This document shows positions 24,001 to 37,900 of a stretch of DNA of 64,000 nucleotides, piece after piece. Under the pieces are notes generated by a model that saw only the letters and a program-made list of their open reading frames with translations, had not been told where the DNA came from and did not search any database. The stretch lies in contig CP093830.1 in the NCBI GenBank assembly GCA_033063855.1, forward strand, positions 5,146,854 through 5,210,853, in the 5' to 3' direction. Each line of letters starts with the position of its first letter. Positions within the stretch are counted from its first letter, which is position 1. This DNA is from Smittia aterrima (lineage: Eukaryota; Arthropoda; Insecta; Diptera; Chironomidae). Both the position numbers and the translations under genes were made by a program.

Positions 24001-26700
24001 AAAAGGATTCGTTTCCCTTTTCTGTTCTCGTCTTGAAATTGAGTTGTAAAAATGATGCCGACGTTGGTGCCTTCTACCTTCAACCTTCCTCCGATAAATA
24101 ACTTTATAGACTTTGATTTTTATTCACAACGCAAGCAATTTTCTGCTTTGCTCTCTCTCTCTCTTTTTGTTTGCATAAAACGAATTGTTTTGCTGTTGTT
24201 TTGCAGCAGCGAAATTTGATCCCGAGGCATGTTGAAGTTATGGAAGTCTCGAGTTTATTTTCGGTTAGTTTACACATGAACGGTAAATCGAAGGTTTCGG
24301 TTCACATTCCTATATGTCGGACGTTAACAAGAAGGTAGATAGAGCTGGGTTAACTCAGGTTGGGAGGAAGAAAGATATGAGGTAGCACAAAATGTAATGG
24401 CATAAGAAATTGTGTATAAACAGTTTCTCTGTGTGGAAGCCGAAAGGAAAATTGGTTTTTTCTATTATTCTTATTTATGTTTATCGTTATTTCCACCTTG
24501 TTCAAGCATTTCGATTCCAACCGTTGCTCTTTCTTTTCATTACGCAGGAAGAAAAACCAAAATCGATTTCTTCATGTTGAACATGCAACTTCTTCGATCT
24601 GAGAAGAAGTAAAAAAAACGTCTAATGTGTCTTCCATTAAAATCTTTTTTGTGCATTTGTTGCTTGTATCCCTTTCTATGAAAAACATTAGAACTAACTT
24701 AGTTGAAGAGATTGCCTTGAGTGCCATGCTTTGGTTAATGAACTTCTCTCCACTTCGTAAGTTCGAAACGAACAACTTTCTAAACACAAGACAAGCCTCA
24801 CGCCAGACACGGGAGAGGAATGTTAAAAATCAATACCCAATCTTGTTGGTTTCGACGAAACAATATTCTCGAGGCAAAATCCCCATCAAAAAACCCATCA
24901 GCGGGATTGAAAGGAAACGAATCGTTTTCTCTTTTGTTTCTCAAGAGGAAGAAAAGAAAAACTTATCACAGAGCATTAACGTCAATAAGGAGGGAAACTT
25001 TAATTCCCATGCCGGGAAACATTGAGCGGAGGAGGAAGAAAGAATTCTGTTTTTACATAAGCGGCTTAATGTTTTGAGTGTAATATCGGAAAGATGATTC
25101 CCTGAAATGAGGTTTTTCTTCGGAAACAACTCAAGCACTCTCGAAAACGTTGATTGTGAATAAATTTGTGAAGCTTTTCTTTTCGATACAAGCCCATCTG
25201 TTAACACAATCTAATCCCAAAGGAAAAGCTTCGGCGATGAGAAGCTTCTGAATGGAAATCCTCACCAAGTCTTAAGCACTTCGCAAATGAAGCGCGTCTA
25301 ATGAGCGCTTAGAAAGTTTAGCGAAGCGGCTTCTTCTCTCGCTCCTTTTAAAGCAGAAAAAGAAAAGTTCCGTTCGATAAAATTAATACAAATGTAATCC
25401 GGACAATGCCGAGCCCAAAATAAAATCAGAATGGCGTTAAGGCTTGCGAAGGGAAAGGGCGGATTGAAGAATTTAACAGACATCCAATTTACAGGAAAAG
25501 AAATCCTTTTTCATTCGACGTAATCTACCATCGAATAATGAAGTTTATTTATTGCCATTTTCCGCTTAGACGAAGCTTCTCCTCTCGCAAATCTCTTCCA
25601 TGAAAATTTGTATGGCCAGCCGCATCATTATCCCTTTCTCGTCGATGTTCCTTCATTTTTTTTCCTTCGGTTCTGGGCCTTTTCTTTATCTCTATGATTA
25701 ATTATATTGTAATGGAGTGGATAAATGCAAACGAGAGACGTCGCTTTTTTTCTGGATCGAGTTTGTTCAACAACTGCAAAGGATCGAGCGGCTCCATCTA
25801 ACTAAACCTCCCATCGAGACAACGAAAACAAATTGCGTCTTCCCTTGTCTCTAAGCACTCAGCAGCAGCAAAAGCAGAAGAAAGAAACTTAATTAATGTG
25901 CAAATTAAAACTTAATGAAAACTTAAGTATCATAACATTTCTTTTTCTTGTTCGTCGTCTCTGCAGATATCGCGAGCAACATCAACGAAACAAAAAGTTC
26001 TTATTATGTGAATCACATAAAAAACATTTTCGCATTTAAATTCGGTCGAAAACTCTTGTGCAATAAAAAAATTCGAGTGAAACAGCAAGAAATTAACGTC
26101 AGTGCTGAAAAAAGAGAAAAAAAAAATCTGCGAGGAAAAAGTTTCTCATGAATGAAAACATTTGTTTGTGTCAAGAGAGAGAATGAAACCGCACCGAACA
26201 ATGAAACCGAGTGTTACAAACATGCAGCGTAGACTTCGCCACTAAAGCAAAGAGCGAACGTAACAGCATAAACCACACTTGCGAGCCAACTGAGCGTGGC
26301 ATCATCGTCGTCGTCGAAAAAAAAAGTCCTCAAGTGGAGACAGACGAAAGGGGAAAAATTCAAAATCAACAGAGAGAAGGAAAAAGAGAAGCAAATTAAT
26401 TTTATGCATGACATTGTTGTGATAGGATGAAATATCATCGTTAGCTGCACAGAAAAAATAAACAAGAGCGACTCTCTCATGCTTCGTGCGGAGTCGAGGC
26501 AAAAAAATGCAAATTGGGGATAAACATTAACATATTCTGATGTTTGTCTGTGGAAAAAAGAAAAATGCATAATTAGCTCTTCTCCGAATTTAAATTTAAC
26601 CTAAAACTCAAAAAGATTAAAGTTGAACAAAAATCAAAAGCTTGAGGAGAGAAATGTTTGATAGTGAAACAAAGTGCAAATATCGAAAGTTGCAAAGCAA
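21091..26700. other. Non-coding / possible 5' leader and first intron of the Beat gene
   Basis: No coding exon seen. Contents include a (CA)n at 21941-21952, (GTC)n at 23503-23517 and (CT)n at 24151-24164. Strong 3' splice-site sequences end at about 24210 (GTTGTTTTGCAG) and 25966 (CGTCGTCTCTGCAG). The latter could open a 5' leader exon running to the Beat signal-peptide exon at 26702. Confidence 0.4.
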
Positions 26701-26701
26701 A

Positions 26702-29700
26702 ATGGATATGCTTCGAAGGCTGATAAGTTTAGGCGTTGTTCTACAATTGATTGCAAATATTGGTAAGTCAAACTTTTCGTTTACATAAACTTTAAACATT
26801 GAACTTTATAATATGTTTGGTTAAAATACTTTTTTCACAAAGTTCATGATTTTTAAATTCAAAGAAATCTCCTTGGAGAAAAAACTCTCAAATTGATGAA
26901 GTAAATGGACGCTCACCTTTTAATCAACAAACTCATTTCAAACATTTCAATTACCAACTTTCCTTTTGAGCTACATTTTCACTTACGAAAAGCAATTTCA
27001 ACTGTTTTGTATTCATTCCGTAGAGTTCAAATTGTTTCGAAACATATTAAAAGTCTCGTTATGGGAGAAGAATGAAGTCCCTAAAAGTTTAACGTTCGAA
27101 TCCTCGCCGTGCTTCCCTTGGCGAGACGATCATCAGCGAAGCATTTTACTCTTAAACGACCCAAACTCCACATGAGCCTTCTCTCAATTAGCCTAGAATC
27201 CACCCTCAAGTGTAATCTATTCATAATTAGTCACATTCTGTGACTCACTCTTCCTCTCACGTGCTCTTCCATGTGCCATGTTTATTCATTAATTACACCA
27301 CAAACAATAGCGAAAAAGGAAAGCTCTTTGCCACCACCCAACCAACTGTTCTGTCAACGAAAGCTCCTGCCTGTGAATGACAAAAGTTCCTTTCTACGAA
27401 ATTAATAAAAGGTCTCTAACAAGGGGAGAGGCAAAGTTCTCGATTCATTTTCACTGGCATAGCTTGTGACAGAAAAGCAAGGGAGAGAAGGAGAGCATGG
27501 CTAACAAAAGTTCTAACAACATTAAATCAAAAGAACAAGTGACGTGTAATCCCCGAGCCGTAGGCCAATTTATGTTAACCACAATGCGATGTAAAAGTTT
27601 CAATCCGTGGGGGGATTTAGGACGAGACGACGTGAGTGAATGGGAAAGGGAGAAAGAGAACAACCGAACACAAAAAAAAGGGAGCGTGCTGAAACTAATT
27701 CTTGCTAATATTATTAAATTACTCGTGAAGCAGAAGAAGAAGAAGCGTTTGCAAAGTGCCTTACATTATTACGGTTTCATTTGTTTCCTTCTTGCTCAGG
27801 TTTTTTCTCGTCTCTCGTTGTTGTTCACGCTGCTAATAAGACGGTGGTCGGTGAGAGCGAAGGGAAAAAAGGTGTGGAATATCATAATTGGCATCATCAT
27901 GCCATATCATTTGGGGCAATAAAAAATTAAATTATTAAAGTCCCTTCTTGCTTCCTTTCCCTTCCTTCCTCGTTTTTGACGGGAAAATATTTTTCTTACG
28001 CACTTTTATTTATGTTTGCTTTGCTCTTTCACGCTTTGCCTTCCGTCGTCGTCGTGTTGAGCGGAGAAGCCACGGAACAGCTTATAATTAGTTAAAGTAA
28101 TCATAATTAAGTTATCTCGCATCGCACGGCCCATCCCAAACATTCCGTTGATGTCCCGCAAATAATTTTACTTTGCTGGTCACGACCATCGAAGATAACT
28201 TTTCCGTTTCGCCATCGTAAAAAAATCTTTAACATTTTTGTGTTTGTGAAAACAGAAAAATTTGTTGGCGAGAGAAGGCTTTTAGCAGAAAAAAAAACTC
28301 TTTAATTATGTGTTGGCGCTTACGTGCTCGAATTAAATTATTCATGAATCTCCTCGAGGATTGAATCGTGCCGCTAATTCCTCTTTTCCTCACTTGGTTA
28401 TTCGTTGAGGGTGCAAGTGATTGTCGCGAGGAATGAAGACATTAATCTTCGCCATACACATCTCCGACGCAATTTTAAATTAGCTGTGGAAGCCTGAAAG
28501 GCAGTGAAAGAATTAATGTGGGGCGTCGATTGCTTCCTATCGCCGAACCTTAAGCTTCCCATTGTTGAGTGTTAACATCTGCAATTTATGTCGCAAATAA
28601 GAATCATTTCAACAACAGAACCTTCCATCTTGTCATTTCAGGTCTCAGTAATGGTGCTGTTAGATCAATTCGACTCGTTGTCGAGCCTGCTGGCGTTCGG
28701 AGAGGACAAAGTGCTACACTCCGCTGCTTGTACGATTTAGATGGAGCGCCGCTGTTGTCACTACAATTTTATCGAGGTTCAGGAGAGTTTTACAGATATT
28801 CGCCAATGCAGAGTCCTTCAAAGAGAGTTTTCCAATTTTCCGGAATCAATGTGGACGTAAGTACAAAAGTTGACATTATAACAAAACAAGATTCTCGCCC
28901 TGAGGTCGTTTATGCGGACTCATAAAATTTATTATCAGATTTAAAATTCCCTCGACCAAAAAAAAAGCCGAAGCTTTCACTGCTGGCTTATGGACTTTTT
29001 ACATCACTTTCCACTTTATTCCTATGAAAGCAAAAATATTTTACGCAACATACTTGACGTTGCATTGAAGCTTTTGTTCGCGGGCTTAATGAATAACTCA
29101 CAATAAACTCCAAGTGAAGTACTTAAACAAGTGGAAGAGAGCCCGACGAGTCGAGAGAAAGCTCTTAGAATTTATTTACACTTCATTGAGCGAAGAATGC
29201 AAATCTGCAATTCATAAAGCATGAAAACGAGAAAGCTCCTTTGAGAGCTCTTTGTGAATGCATTATCATAGAAAATGAGGATGAACAATATGGAGCTTAA
29301 TGCTGCTTCACGTTTCTTCAGACTGAATTTTAAAGCACATTTTATGAACTTCCTTTCCGTAGCTCGCAGCATCGAATGCTACTCAAGTGGTTATCAAGAA
29401 CGCTAGTTTTGGCTTGTCGGGGAATTTCTCATGCGAGGTGACAGCTGATTCACAATCGTTCTCAACGGCATCAGCAACAGCACAGATGACGGTCGTGGGT
29501 AAGTAACATGAGCTCTAATGTTCCACTGCAAAGCAATTAATTACTACAAAATCTCTACTCTAGAGCTACCAGAGTCCCGACCTACTCTGTGGACAGAAAA
29601 TGATCGCTACGAGCCTGGCGATGTACTGAGAGCCAACTGCAGTTCACCGCCGTCACGACCTCAAGCCGAGCTTACACTAACTATAAACAACATTGTGGTA

Positions 29701-31996
29701 TGTTTTCCTAAAAAATAAATTTTCCCTTTATCAACTTTATTTTTCCTACTCTCGAATAAAGAGAAAGAAAGAAAGCTTCAGGATATAAGAGAAAAGATGA
29801 CAAGAACATGGTCGATACAGTTTTGTTAAGACTTAAAACAGGAACAAGCACTTAATCTCTCTCTCTCTCTTTCTTTCTCTTTGTCTCTGAAAATGATGAA
29901 ACTGCTTCCAATGAAACACTCACATATCTTCATTTCTGTTTTTGCTTTGTTAATACAAATATTTTGTCAGTCACCCAAACTTTGTCCTTATCTGTTCCCG
30001 ATTCTCAAACAAACTGGCAACAGGAAATGTCCATTGGAAAATTAAATTGAACAAGTCATCTTTAGGCAAATTGTGTCCTTTGCAAGCTTTCAAAATAATT
30101 TCAAACATTTCCAATATCAAAACCAAAATATTCGAACAAACATTGTGCATAATTAAAAAGTTTGAAGTACACACAACATACTCAACAAATGAACAGAGTT
30201 TTTCGATTACAACTAATGGAAATGTCTGAGTTTATCAATATCGATGTGAAAGTTATTGCTTGATTTCCTTTTAAACATTTCAAACAAATCTGATTCAAAA
30301 GGTATAAGTGAAATATTCTAACTTGAGATTTCCAAGAATTTTTCCTTCGATATAACTTATTGACTAGTTGGATGATTCAGTGACATTAAATGATGGAAAC
30401 AAATCGTTGTCATAGAGATCACTTCGTTCAATACTAAGAGCTTTCAGCTTTCATTCTTCTTTATTGAAACAAAGAGTTAACATCGTCAGGAGAAAATATT
30501 TTCCTCTCATAAATGAATAAAAAGAATTTCTCCCTCAAATTGTTTCGCAATTGTTTGCAGCTCTCCCGTGGGGCGATTAAATTTCTCCCTCCTCGTCGGT
30601 TTAAATCTTCAACATTCTGAGCGACAATGCGACGATTGTTTGCCGGAGAGCTTTAACGAGACAAGCTGTGCAATTGTTTGTTTATCGTGCTGAAATTTAG
30701 AAACCCTGAGCCGTAGTGCCCACAATTATAAAATCAATAAATTTGCGAAATGGCTCACACGAACAAGCGAGGCGAAAGCTTTCAGCGAGGCCGAGAAAAG
30801 TGATCTGAAAACTAAACAGCAAAGCTTTTGCTTCTCCTCCTCGAATCACAACCTGTTTTCTGGCTTTTTCCATGTTGATGTTTGTTGCACACACAACCCC
30901 ACCAGTCAGTGTTTGTGATATGGCAAATATTTTGCCTCCGCTATCATCAAACATTCTAAGCGTGTATCCGTGAAGCCAGAGCATGTGACAAATGCTTCCT
31001 ATGTTTGTCATAAACTTAATTGCATTCTCTGTCATGTTTTTTTTTTGCTATTGTTGTTTCTTTCTTGTTATCACTGCAATTTCCAACTTTCGAGGAAAAA
31101 AAGAGAAAGCCACAACATTCTAACGATTGGGAAATTGCTTTTTTCTCGACTCCAATTCGCTGGCTTGAAAGTTTTGAAGCTTTAAGCATAGAAAAAGTTT
31201 CTCCATGATCTAAAAGCAAATGCTGTAAACGAGCTCAAAAGGCTCCCTTGTGATACTTGCAAGGTTTTTCCTCGCTTCGCCATTAACGAATAGCATGAAA
31301 TACATAAAATACGAGTCGAGTGAGAGAAAGATTTCGTTTGATTGAAAAGTGACGACGTGATGTGGAAGGTTATGACTTTTATTTGGCGTCGATTCACTGC
31401 TGCAAACGTTTCTCTTTCACTCGTTTGCCACGAACACGCTACGTTTTGCTTTTAAACGTGAAAATTGAATTTTATGTAGATTATGTAATTTATCAAGTAT
31501 TCTCCCGCGTCTCCTTCAAGCACTCAACGTAAAACGTCTAAATGAGGCTCCTTTAAAAGCGGAAATTTTAAATGAGATTCTTTTCCCTCTTTCGTCCGCA
31601 GGTGTACGCAACTGAAGTGCAATATGTCAAGTTGATTGAAGGCCGAATGTCCTCAAAGATCGCCATGAGACTTCAACTACAAAGCGTTCATTTCGGTGGA
31701 GCTCCAGTCATGAGCGGTGGAGGACAACTCGTTCTCCGATGTACTGCACAGATAGGAAACTTGTATCAAGAATATACTGAGAAAGAAGTTGGCCTTCCCC
31801 CGAAGGATCCGATTCCAGCGAGAGGTAAGTTTCCCAAAAACTTAGTTCCTCGAAAATTAATTAAAACTTTTCTATTTTTCTCTCTCGTTCTCCTTCCGCC
31901 ACAGTTACATCGTCAATTGCTATGGATACAGCAGCGTCATTGCTTTCTACACTTCTTGCAATTTTCGTTACATTAACACACCAGCATTTAAGATAG
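26702..31996 (+). CDS. Beaten path (Beat) family immunoglobulin-superfamily protein, 286 aa
   Basis: Six exons: 26702-26762, 28642-28856, 29363-29498, 29564-29697, 31602-31824 and 31905-31996 (TAG), all with consistent phases and good GTAAGT/GTATGT donors. Kozak-like CAAAATGG supports ATG 26702; an in-frame ATG at 26654 would add 16 charged residues before the signal peptide. Signal peptide about 1-21 (LISLGVVLQLIANIG). Ig1 holds LRCLYD (Cys49), the Beat hallmark GEFYRYSP, and SGNFSCEV (Cys116). Ig2 holds RYEPGDVLRANCSS (Cys163) and LVLRCTAQIG (Cys229). N-glycosylation sequons are at N97, N105, N113 and N162. The C-terminus is small residues then LLSTLLAIFVTL, suggesting a GPI anchor. Beat proteins bind Side receptors and guide motor axons and synaptic targeting. 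The usual Trp of the C strand (KWY in relatives) is Phe here (LQFYRG). I cannot assign the Beat subgroup firmly. Confidence 0.92.
26763..28641 (+). other. Beat intron 1 (about 1.9 kb)
   Basis: GTAAGT donor and CATTTCAG acceptor; phase 1. Contains no supported exon; open frames here are chance or low-complexity. Confidence 0.75.
29698..31601 (+). other. Beat intron 4 (about 1.9 kb)
   Basis: GTATGT donor and TCCGCAG acceptor, phase 0. It holds a (CT)n tract at 29856-29871 and no supported coding exon. Confidence 0.75.
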
Positions 31997-34900
31997 TTAA
32001 TTAAAATGAAGAACTAAAAGATTCACATTTCATAAGAACTTCCTTTTTAAACAAGGCTAAAAGTTTTCCTTACGTTTCGTTCATTCGTCTTAAGACGGAA
32101 CGAAACTAATCTCACCTCCAGGTGGAAAATGTTTTTCACTTTTGTTGCAAACTTTTTAATTGACATTATCTCTCCGAAAAGTATTGAGATTGCAACAGTA
32201 AATGCAATGACGTAAAGAAGAAAGTTCATGAAGCAAGTTAGTCACGGATTCGAAGCATATAAATTGGAATCTCAAGATTGACGTGATTCATGATCGATAT
32301 TCCTTTCCGAAAACTTGCACTACCAAGAGCGAAATGAAACTCTGGCGCCAGTAAATAGCAGAAAATATATTTTTGTTGAGAAGTTTATTTGTGATAAGGC
32401 CCAATTATCTCGATTCAGAGCAGGTTGCGAATGTTTCACGAAACTTGTGCAATATTTATTATTCACACAAACTCCACACAACACAAGAGCATAATAAATA
32501 ATGATATTCGTTTGATTTTACAGCGTCGAGGGCGAATTGCGAATTTAATTTCACGCGATATTGTAAATAAGTATTTTTCGTGGAATCGCCGATAGTAATT
32601 TGTAAAATATTACATATCGAACTGCTGAATGACAGGCAATTATGTAGGTGCAGCTTGGTTAAGGCTTCACGGCTCTACACCTGTAATCAGTTGTCCGAGA
32701 TACGATATAAACTTGCCACTTAGATAAATTAAAGTTGTCATCATTTTAGTTTTTTACCTGCTCGCTCGAGAGAAGTTTTTCGTGCTGAACTTTAACGAAA
32801 GCAATCACTTAATTCACGAAAAAAAGAAAGTTTTCTCTAAAGTTTTCTCGGTGAAAAGGAGAATTAAGAGAACGAGTTTTACTAACACTTTCCTGGGCAC
32901 GACACTCTGATGGTTCTTTCTTTAAATCAAGCCATCGTTTATCACCCCCAAAGTGGCACAAACTTTAATGCAAAAAAAGAGGAAACGTAAGAAAAGTCAT
33001 CGCCAAGTGAGAAAGGGAAAAAAAAGTTTTGAAAGGAAAGAAATGTAAATAAAGCAATTAAGGAATTAAAATAAGTCACTTCATTCCAAGATAGAGATGC
33101 CGAAAGATTCGAGAGAGAATTGTTTTTTTCCCCAAAGGGAAGAAAGGAGAGAAGATTTAGTGCGAATGACTTTTCCCTCGAAAGTTTTCACATAAAAATA
33201 AAATTAAAAAATTAAAACAAGATGAAAATTGAATTAATTTTCCAACGTCTCTCTCTCGCGCGCGCCTTGTTTCTTAAAAAATGAGTTTTTTATTATCCTT
33301 GTCAGCCCTTTTTCGGTTGTTGTTTCGAAGGAAGTCGGTGGCACTTCCGAGATTATGCAAATTTAAGAAAAGGAAAAAAAAAGTTCGTAAATAAAGTAAA
33401 ATGGAAAACTTGTAAATTTTATTCAGTTTTGTAACTTTTTTCGGAAAAAGATTCATGGATTCTTCTAACGAAGCTTATTTTCTCGATAAACAAATTTGAA
33501 GAAACTAAAATTTCAGGATTTCCATGACTCAAAGCTTTCCGACTGAATCCGAGAGCTGTCATTAGCTTGGGCACTCACAAATAAATTATGAAAACTCCTC
33601 CCAGGCTCCGCACCTCTTTCAACCGATAAAACGATTTCTTTTTTTTTGGTTTGCTGTACGAACAGCGGAAAAATTAGAAGAAACACGAAAGCAGGAGAAA
33701 AACGGCTCCGAACATCATAAAATCATTTTCCTTCGTGAACATTCTTTCGCCATAAATGTTTGTATTGTTGATGTAAAGAAATATAAAATAAAGAAAAAGC
33801 GGAGAAGAGAAAACAATAAAAATGGGAAAATATTATTATGACTGTATTTGGGGTTGCTGAAGGATGAGGGTGTTAAGGAGGTGTATTCAGTTAGCAAGCA
33901 AAAATGTTATTAACCCTCGTTTTCAGATTCAATAAACAATGAGAAAAGAAACCAAATGAGACGATAACCTTCATCACACCCGCTGGGATCTCTTCGCATG
34001 TTTTGTTCTCCTTGCGGGCGAGATGCAATGGCTTGACTTGGATTTCCTCGAAAGACCTTCTATGGAGAAACAAAGGAAGCCGGTTTAAAAACGAAACAAA
34101 GCCACGATTGTCACTGCTTCTTTTTCGCTTATTTTCCTTCCATTTCGTTATCAAAATAAATCCTCGGAACGTTATAAATTTCCTCGTTTTGCCAGCGTAT
34201 TCTCAAAAATATCGTTTTGCTCGGAGTTTTTCGCTGCTTCCAAAAGAGAAATTCCGTGTAATCTGATAAAGATCGGAATTTTTGCGCACCCGCTGCAAGA
34301 TTTTCCCTTCAAAGCCGAAGGCCCAAAGGGAGCTCCCATAAATATTCCGACGCCAAAAATACATCTTTGAAAGATTTATCACTTTTTATTTTTCTTTTCT
34401 TTTCCTTGTTTAATTAAAACTGCCAGTGACCCTTGAGTAGTCAACTGCTATTATACGTTTAAATGATTTTGTATCTCGAGATGGAAGGGCATGAGAGGCA
34501 AGTTTTGAAAATGTCGAGCAAAGCAAAAGCCAACCAGGAAATTACTTTAGAATTGAATTACGAAATAACAAAAGTGAAGATAAAAATTTTGATATCGAAT
34601 TTCAGCTTCATCGTTTAAAATAAACTTAATTACAGCGAATGAGTTTATAAAGACGCAGTGCGTGCTTCTGACGATGGAAAATTGAATTGTTCGCTTGAGG
34701 TGGAAAGACTGAGCGCTCATGTTTCAATTTCCTGAATCTTTGTTGTCGTCAGCATCGTCGTCGTGTGAAGGAAAATTCTCTGTGGCAAATCAAAGTTTAA
34801 ATTTTATTATAATTTACAAAGAAACCATTAAACTGTTTCAACGGAATTCGAGGCACTTGAAACTGCTCGAGCTCTCGCATATGTCTCGATTCAACAATCT

Positions 34901-37900
34901 CATCGAAAGAATGCTTCGTCTGTCACCAAAAAACATTTGGTTTGGTGAGAAAATGTGCGTCTATTTAAAGCAACTAACATTCGGCCCACAATGAAATTAA
35001 AGAAGTCATCAAACGACGATTTTTTTTACGAGTTCTTTCTCGTCTCTTCTATGGCCCGTATTAATCAGACAACATAAACTGCATGACAATAAATTTCCCG
35101 CTCATAACAATCGACCTTAAAGACGCAATCAACGTTTCGTAATACAACTCGTGAGCAGTGATTTAAGATCGCTCACTTCTTCTCCGCTCATCTCACAAAT
35201 GAGACGATCTTCCCCTCCTAAGTCTTTTGCTTTACACGCATGAATGTTAACCTCATTAAAATCTAATTTATGGTGCAAGTAGTAGACTCAGTAGTCGCGA
35301 GACTATTTTTAGTGCACAATAATTCGTTTTATTAACTTTCTGCGATGTCGACGTAATGAATTTCTCTCTCGCCTCATTCTTGCTTGCCGAAGCATTTTAA
35401 AACAAATGAAACTTAATACTTCCGATTTACCTTGTTGAGAGAAGGAGCGGAGCTAATAAAGACGAAAAATTCAGACTTAGAGAAAATCTTGTTAATAAAG
35501 TGAAGTCGGATTTCATTTTGCTGTTTGGATGAGGGGAATTTCGGATGTTGCGCCACTCTCTTCCGCCATGCTTATTGATTCTGTTGAACAAGTAAATTTA
35601 ATCTTATTACGAAACCTTTTCTCCGAAGGTTTAAAAGTTATTGCCAAAGTTAGAAGCGAAAATTGTTGAAGAAAAAAAAAAGATTTTGTTGGGAAGGTGA
35701 CACAATTTATTTAAAACCTTTCCGCATCGTCTTCATGGAAGTCACAAGAGTTGCTCTGCATAAAAATAAATTAGCCATTAATTTCAACTCGCCTTTCCCC
35801 CAGCAAGACAGTTATTCCTCTTGATTATGATAGAGACGATGAATCTTGAGGCAAAATTGGAGAATAAACAAAAATAGTCGAGAAAAGTTTTCATTGAAAT
35901 TCTCAAAGAGTTTTCTTTGTTTTTCTTATTCTTATTCATTTAGTGAAGAAACTTTGGTCGGTTCGTGAGGAATTCTTATGGAAATTTTTAGCTTCTGGCA
36001 ATGTTGATGCTGAAATAAATTTCCTGGTTCCATTCAAATGAAATTCATAGCATTCTTGTCCCTCAAAGTTATTTGATAGAATCGCGACATTTTAATTTCA
36101 TGAGATCAGGTTGATTTAAAATTAACTTAAGCAGAGGTGTAAATTCCAATGAAATTGGTCTTTGAACATTTTTAGCATTTTGCTAATTACAAAAATGTAA
36201 TGGAATTTTCTGAAGATTCAATCCTAAAATAGCACGAAATAAATAATTAAAATTCTAAACAAAAATTGTTTTATATTTTGACGAAATTTGCGATATTTTT
36301 AGTTCAGTTGACCTTTAACAAAATGAATCTTTCATGTAAACGCTCAATTAGAAGCGTAAAGGGCCTCGCCGGGAGTCAAATGATGCGGAAATTTTTTAGG
36401 TTGGGCACTTTTAATTTTCGGAGGGAAGTTTTATCGCCATTGGACAGTTTGCTTTGCGTTTTTTAACGCTCAGTAATTAATGAACATTTACTGCCGGCAT
36501 GAAGGGAACATCGAATCACGCGTCAGCTAACAAATCATGGAGAGCTTTAATTGTTTGACGTGAGCGATGTTTTATGTAAATTTAGGTCAATAGGAACGCT
36601 TCTGTTCGTTTTTGCTGAGTCTTTAGAAATTCGAGAAATGTCATTAAAACTTTTCAGGCAATTTGAGATTTTCATTTAGAATTTGATAAAGTTTTGCATA
36701 AGAAAGTTGAGAAATAATTCATGCGTCTTAACACATTAAAACGAATGCAAAATCTCTTTTGCTTCTTTGATTAATTCAGCAATTTCTAAAGTTATTTGCG
36801 AACATCTTAAGCTTAACAAAAAGCATCATCTAAGGAAGTTAAAGAGTTTATGATGGTAATAAGTTCCATCCAGTTCTCAAAGTTTCTCTATTCTCTCTCT
36901 CTCGTGCTGTAATTTTAATTGACAATTTTTCCATTAAAAACAAAATTTTCAACTCAGCACAAAAATTTCTTCTTCGAGATGTCTCCAACCATAATCTTTT
37001 AATTTTACGCTTCGGTGAAATTATGACGAGACAACTCAGATCTCGTTGCGCGAAAATCCTTGAACCAAAAAGTTTCCAAGCTCTAGTGAGGTTATGAATT
37101 ATGCAACCAAAGTTCAATTTAAAAAACGTAAAGAGCTTAATTTATAGTTGACTCAATAATTCGAATAATTTTCTTGGTGCTTATGAGAGTTCCAATGAAA
37201 TTCGTGAGCTCTTGAAAGTTTTAATTCAAGAATCTAATTCTTGAGACTGAAATGCAAAAATCTTTTTAATTCAATTTTACATTTCAAATCGACGTTCCGT
37301 GTCTTCAATGAATGAAGAAGACATAGAAGAGAAGAAAATCCAATAAACTTTTGTTTCATTTTAATTAGTTTATGATGTTTTGAGAGCAAGAAAATTTCCA
37401 ACAAATTTTGATTCCTCCCTTTCATTTCAAATGAACAATTCATTTCACGCAATGATGGCTTGAGTTGTTGAAAGTAACTTGAAGTCGCTATGAAGTAATT
37501 TAAACTCAACTCAAGACATCATCCAGGACCGCGTAACGAAAAGCTTAAGTCGGAGGAAAAGTTCTATAACAGAGGAAATGTAAAACTTGTTAAACTTTTC
37601 TCCTTCCTCTCACCCAATTGTTCTTTTAAAGCTTTCAATGGAATTGTTTCATTGTTCAACAAGAAGATGAAGAAGAAAGTAAAGGCAAGCGCTGTGAAAC
37701 ATTCAAAGCGGTAAAGTTCAGAAAATAAACTTTTGCTTCTTTTGTTGAAGCTTCCACGCACATCAAGGAGTTGAAGATTCTTAAGAAATCAAGGTTGGGA
37801 TGTTACACGCGCTCTGTTTGAATCGGAGATTCTTAGATTTTTTTCTTTGAGTTTTTTTGATGGAATATTAATCGTTGAAAAGATTTCATCTTCATCGCCT

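Noticed and set aside
26214..26570. 118-codon minus-strand frame just upstream of the Beat start
   Set aside because: Phe/Ser-rich with an Asp run from a GTC-type repeat; antisense to the likely Beat leader.
27092..27110. tRNA B-box-like GTTCGAATCC
   Set aside because: No A-box or cloverleaf stems at the right distance upstream.
27497..27922. 141-codon plus-strand frame in Beat intron 1
   Set aside because: Lies inside an intron between well-defined Beat exons, has low-complexity Lys runs and no recognisable motif.
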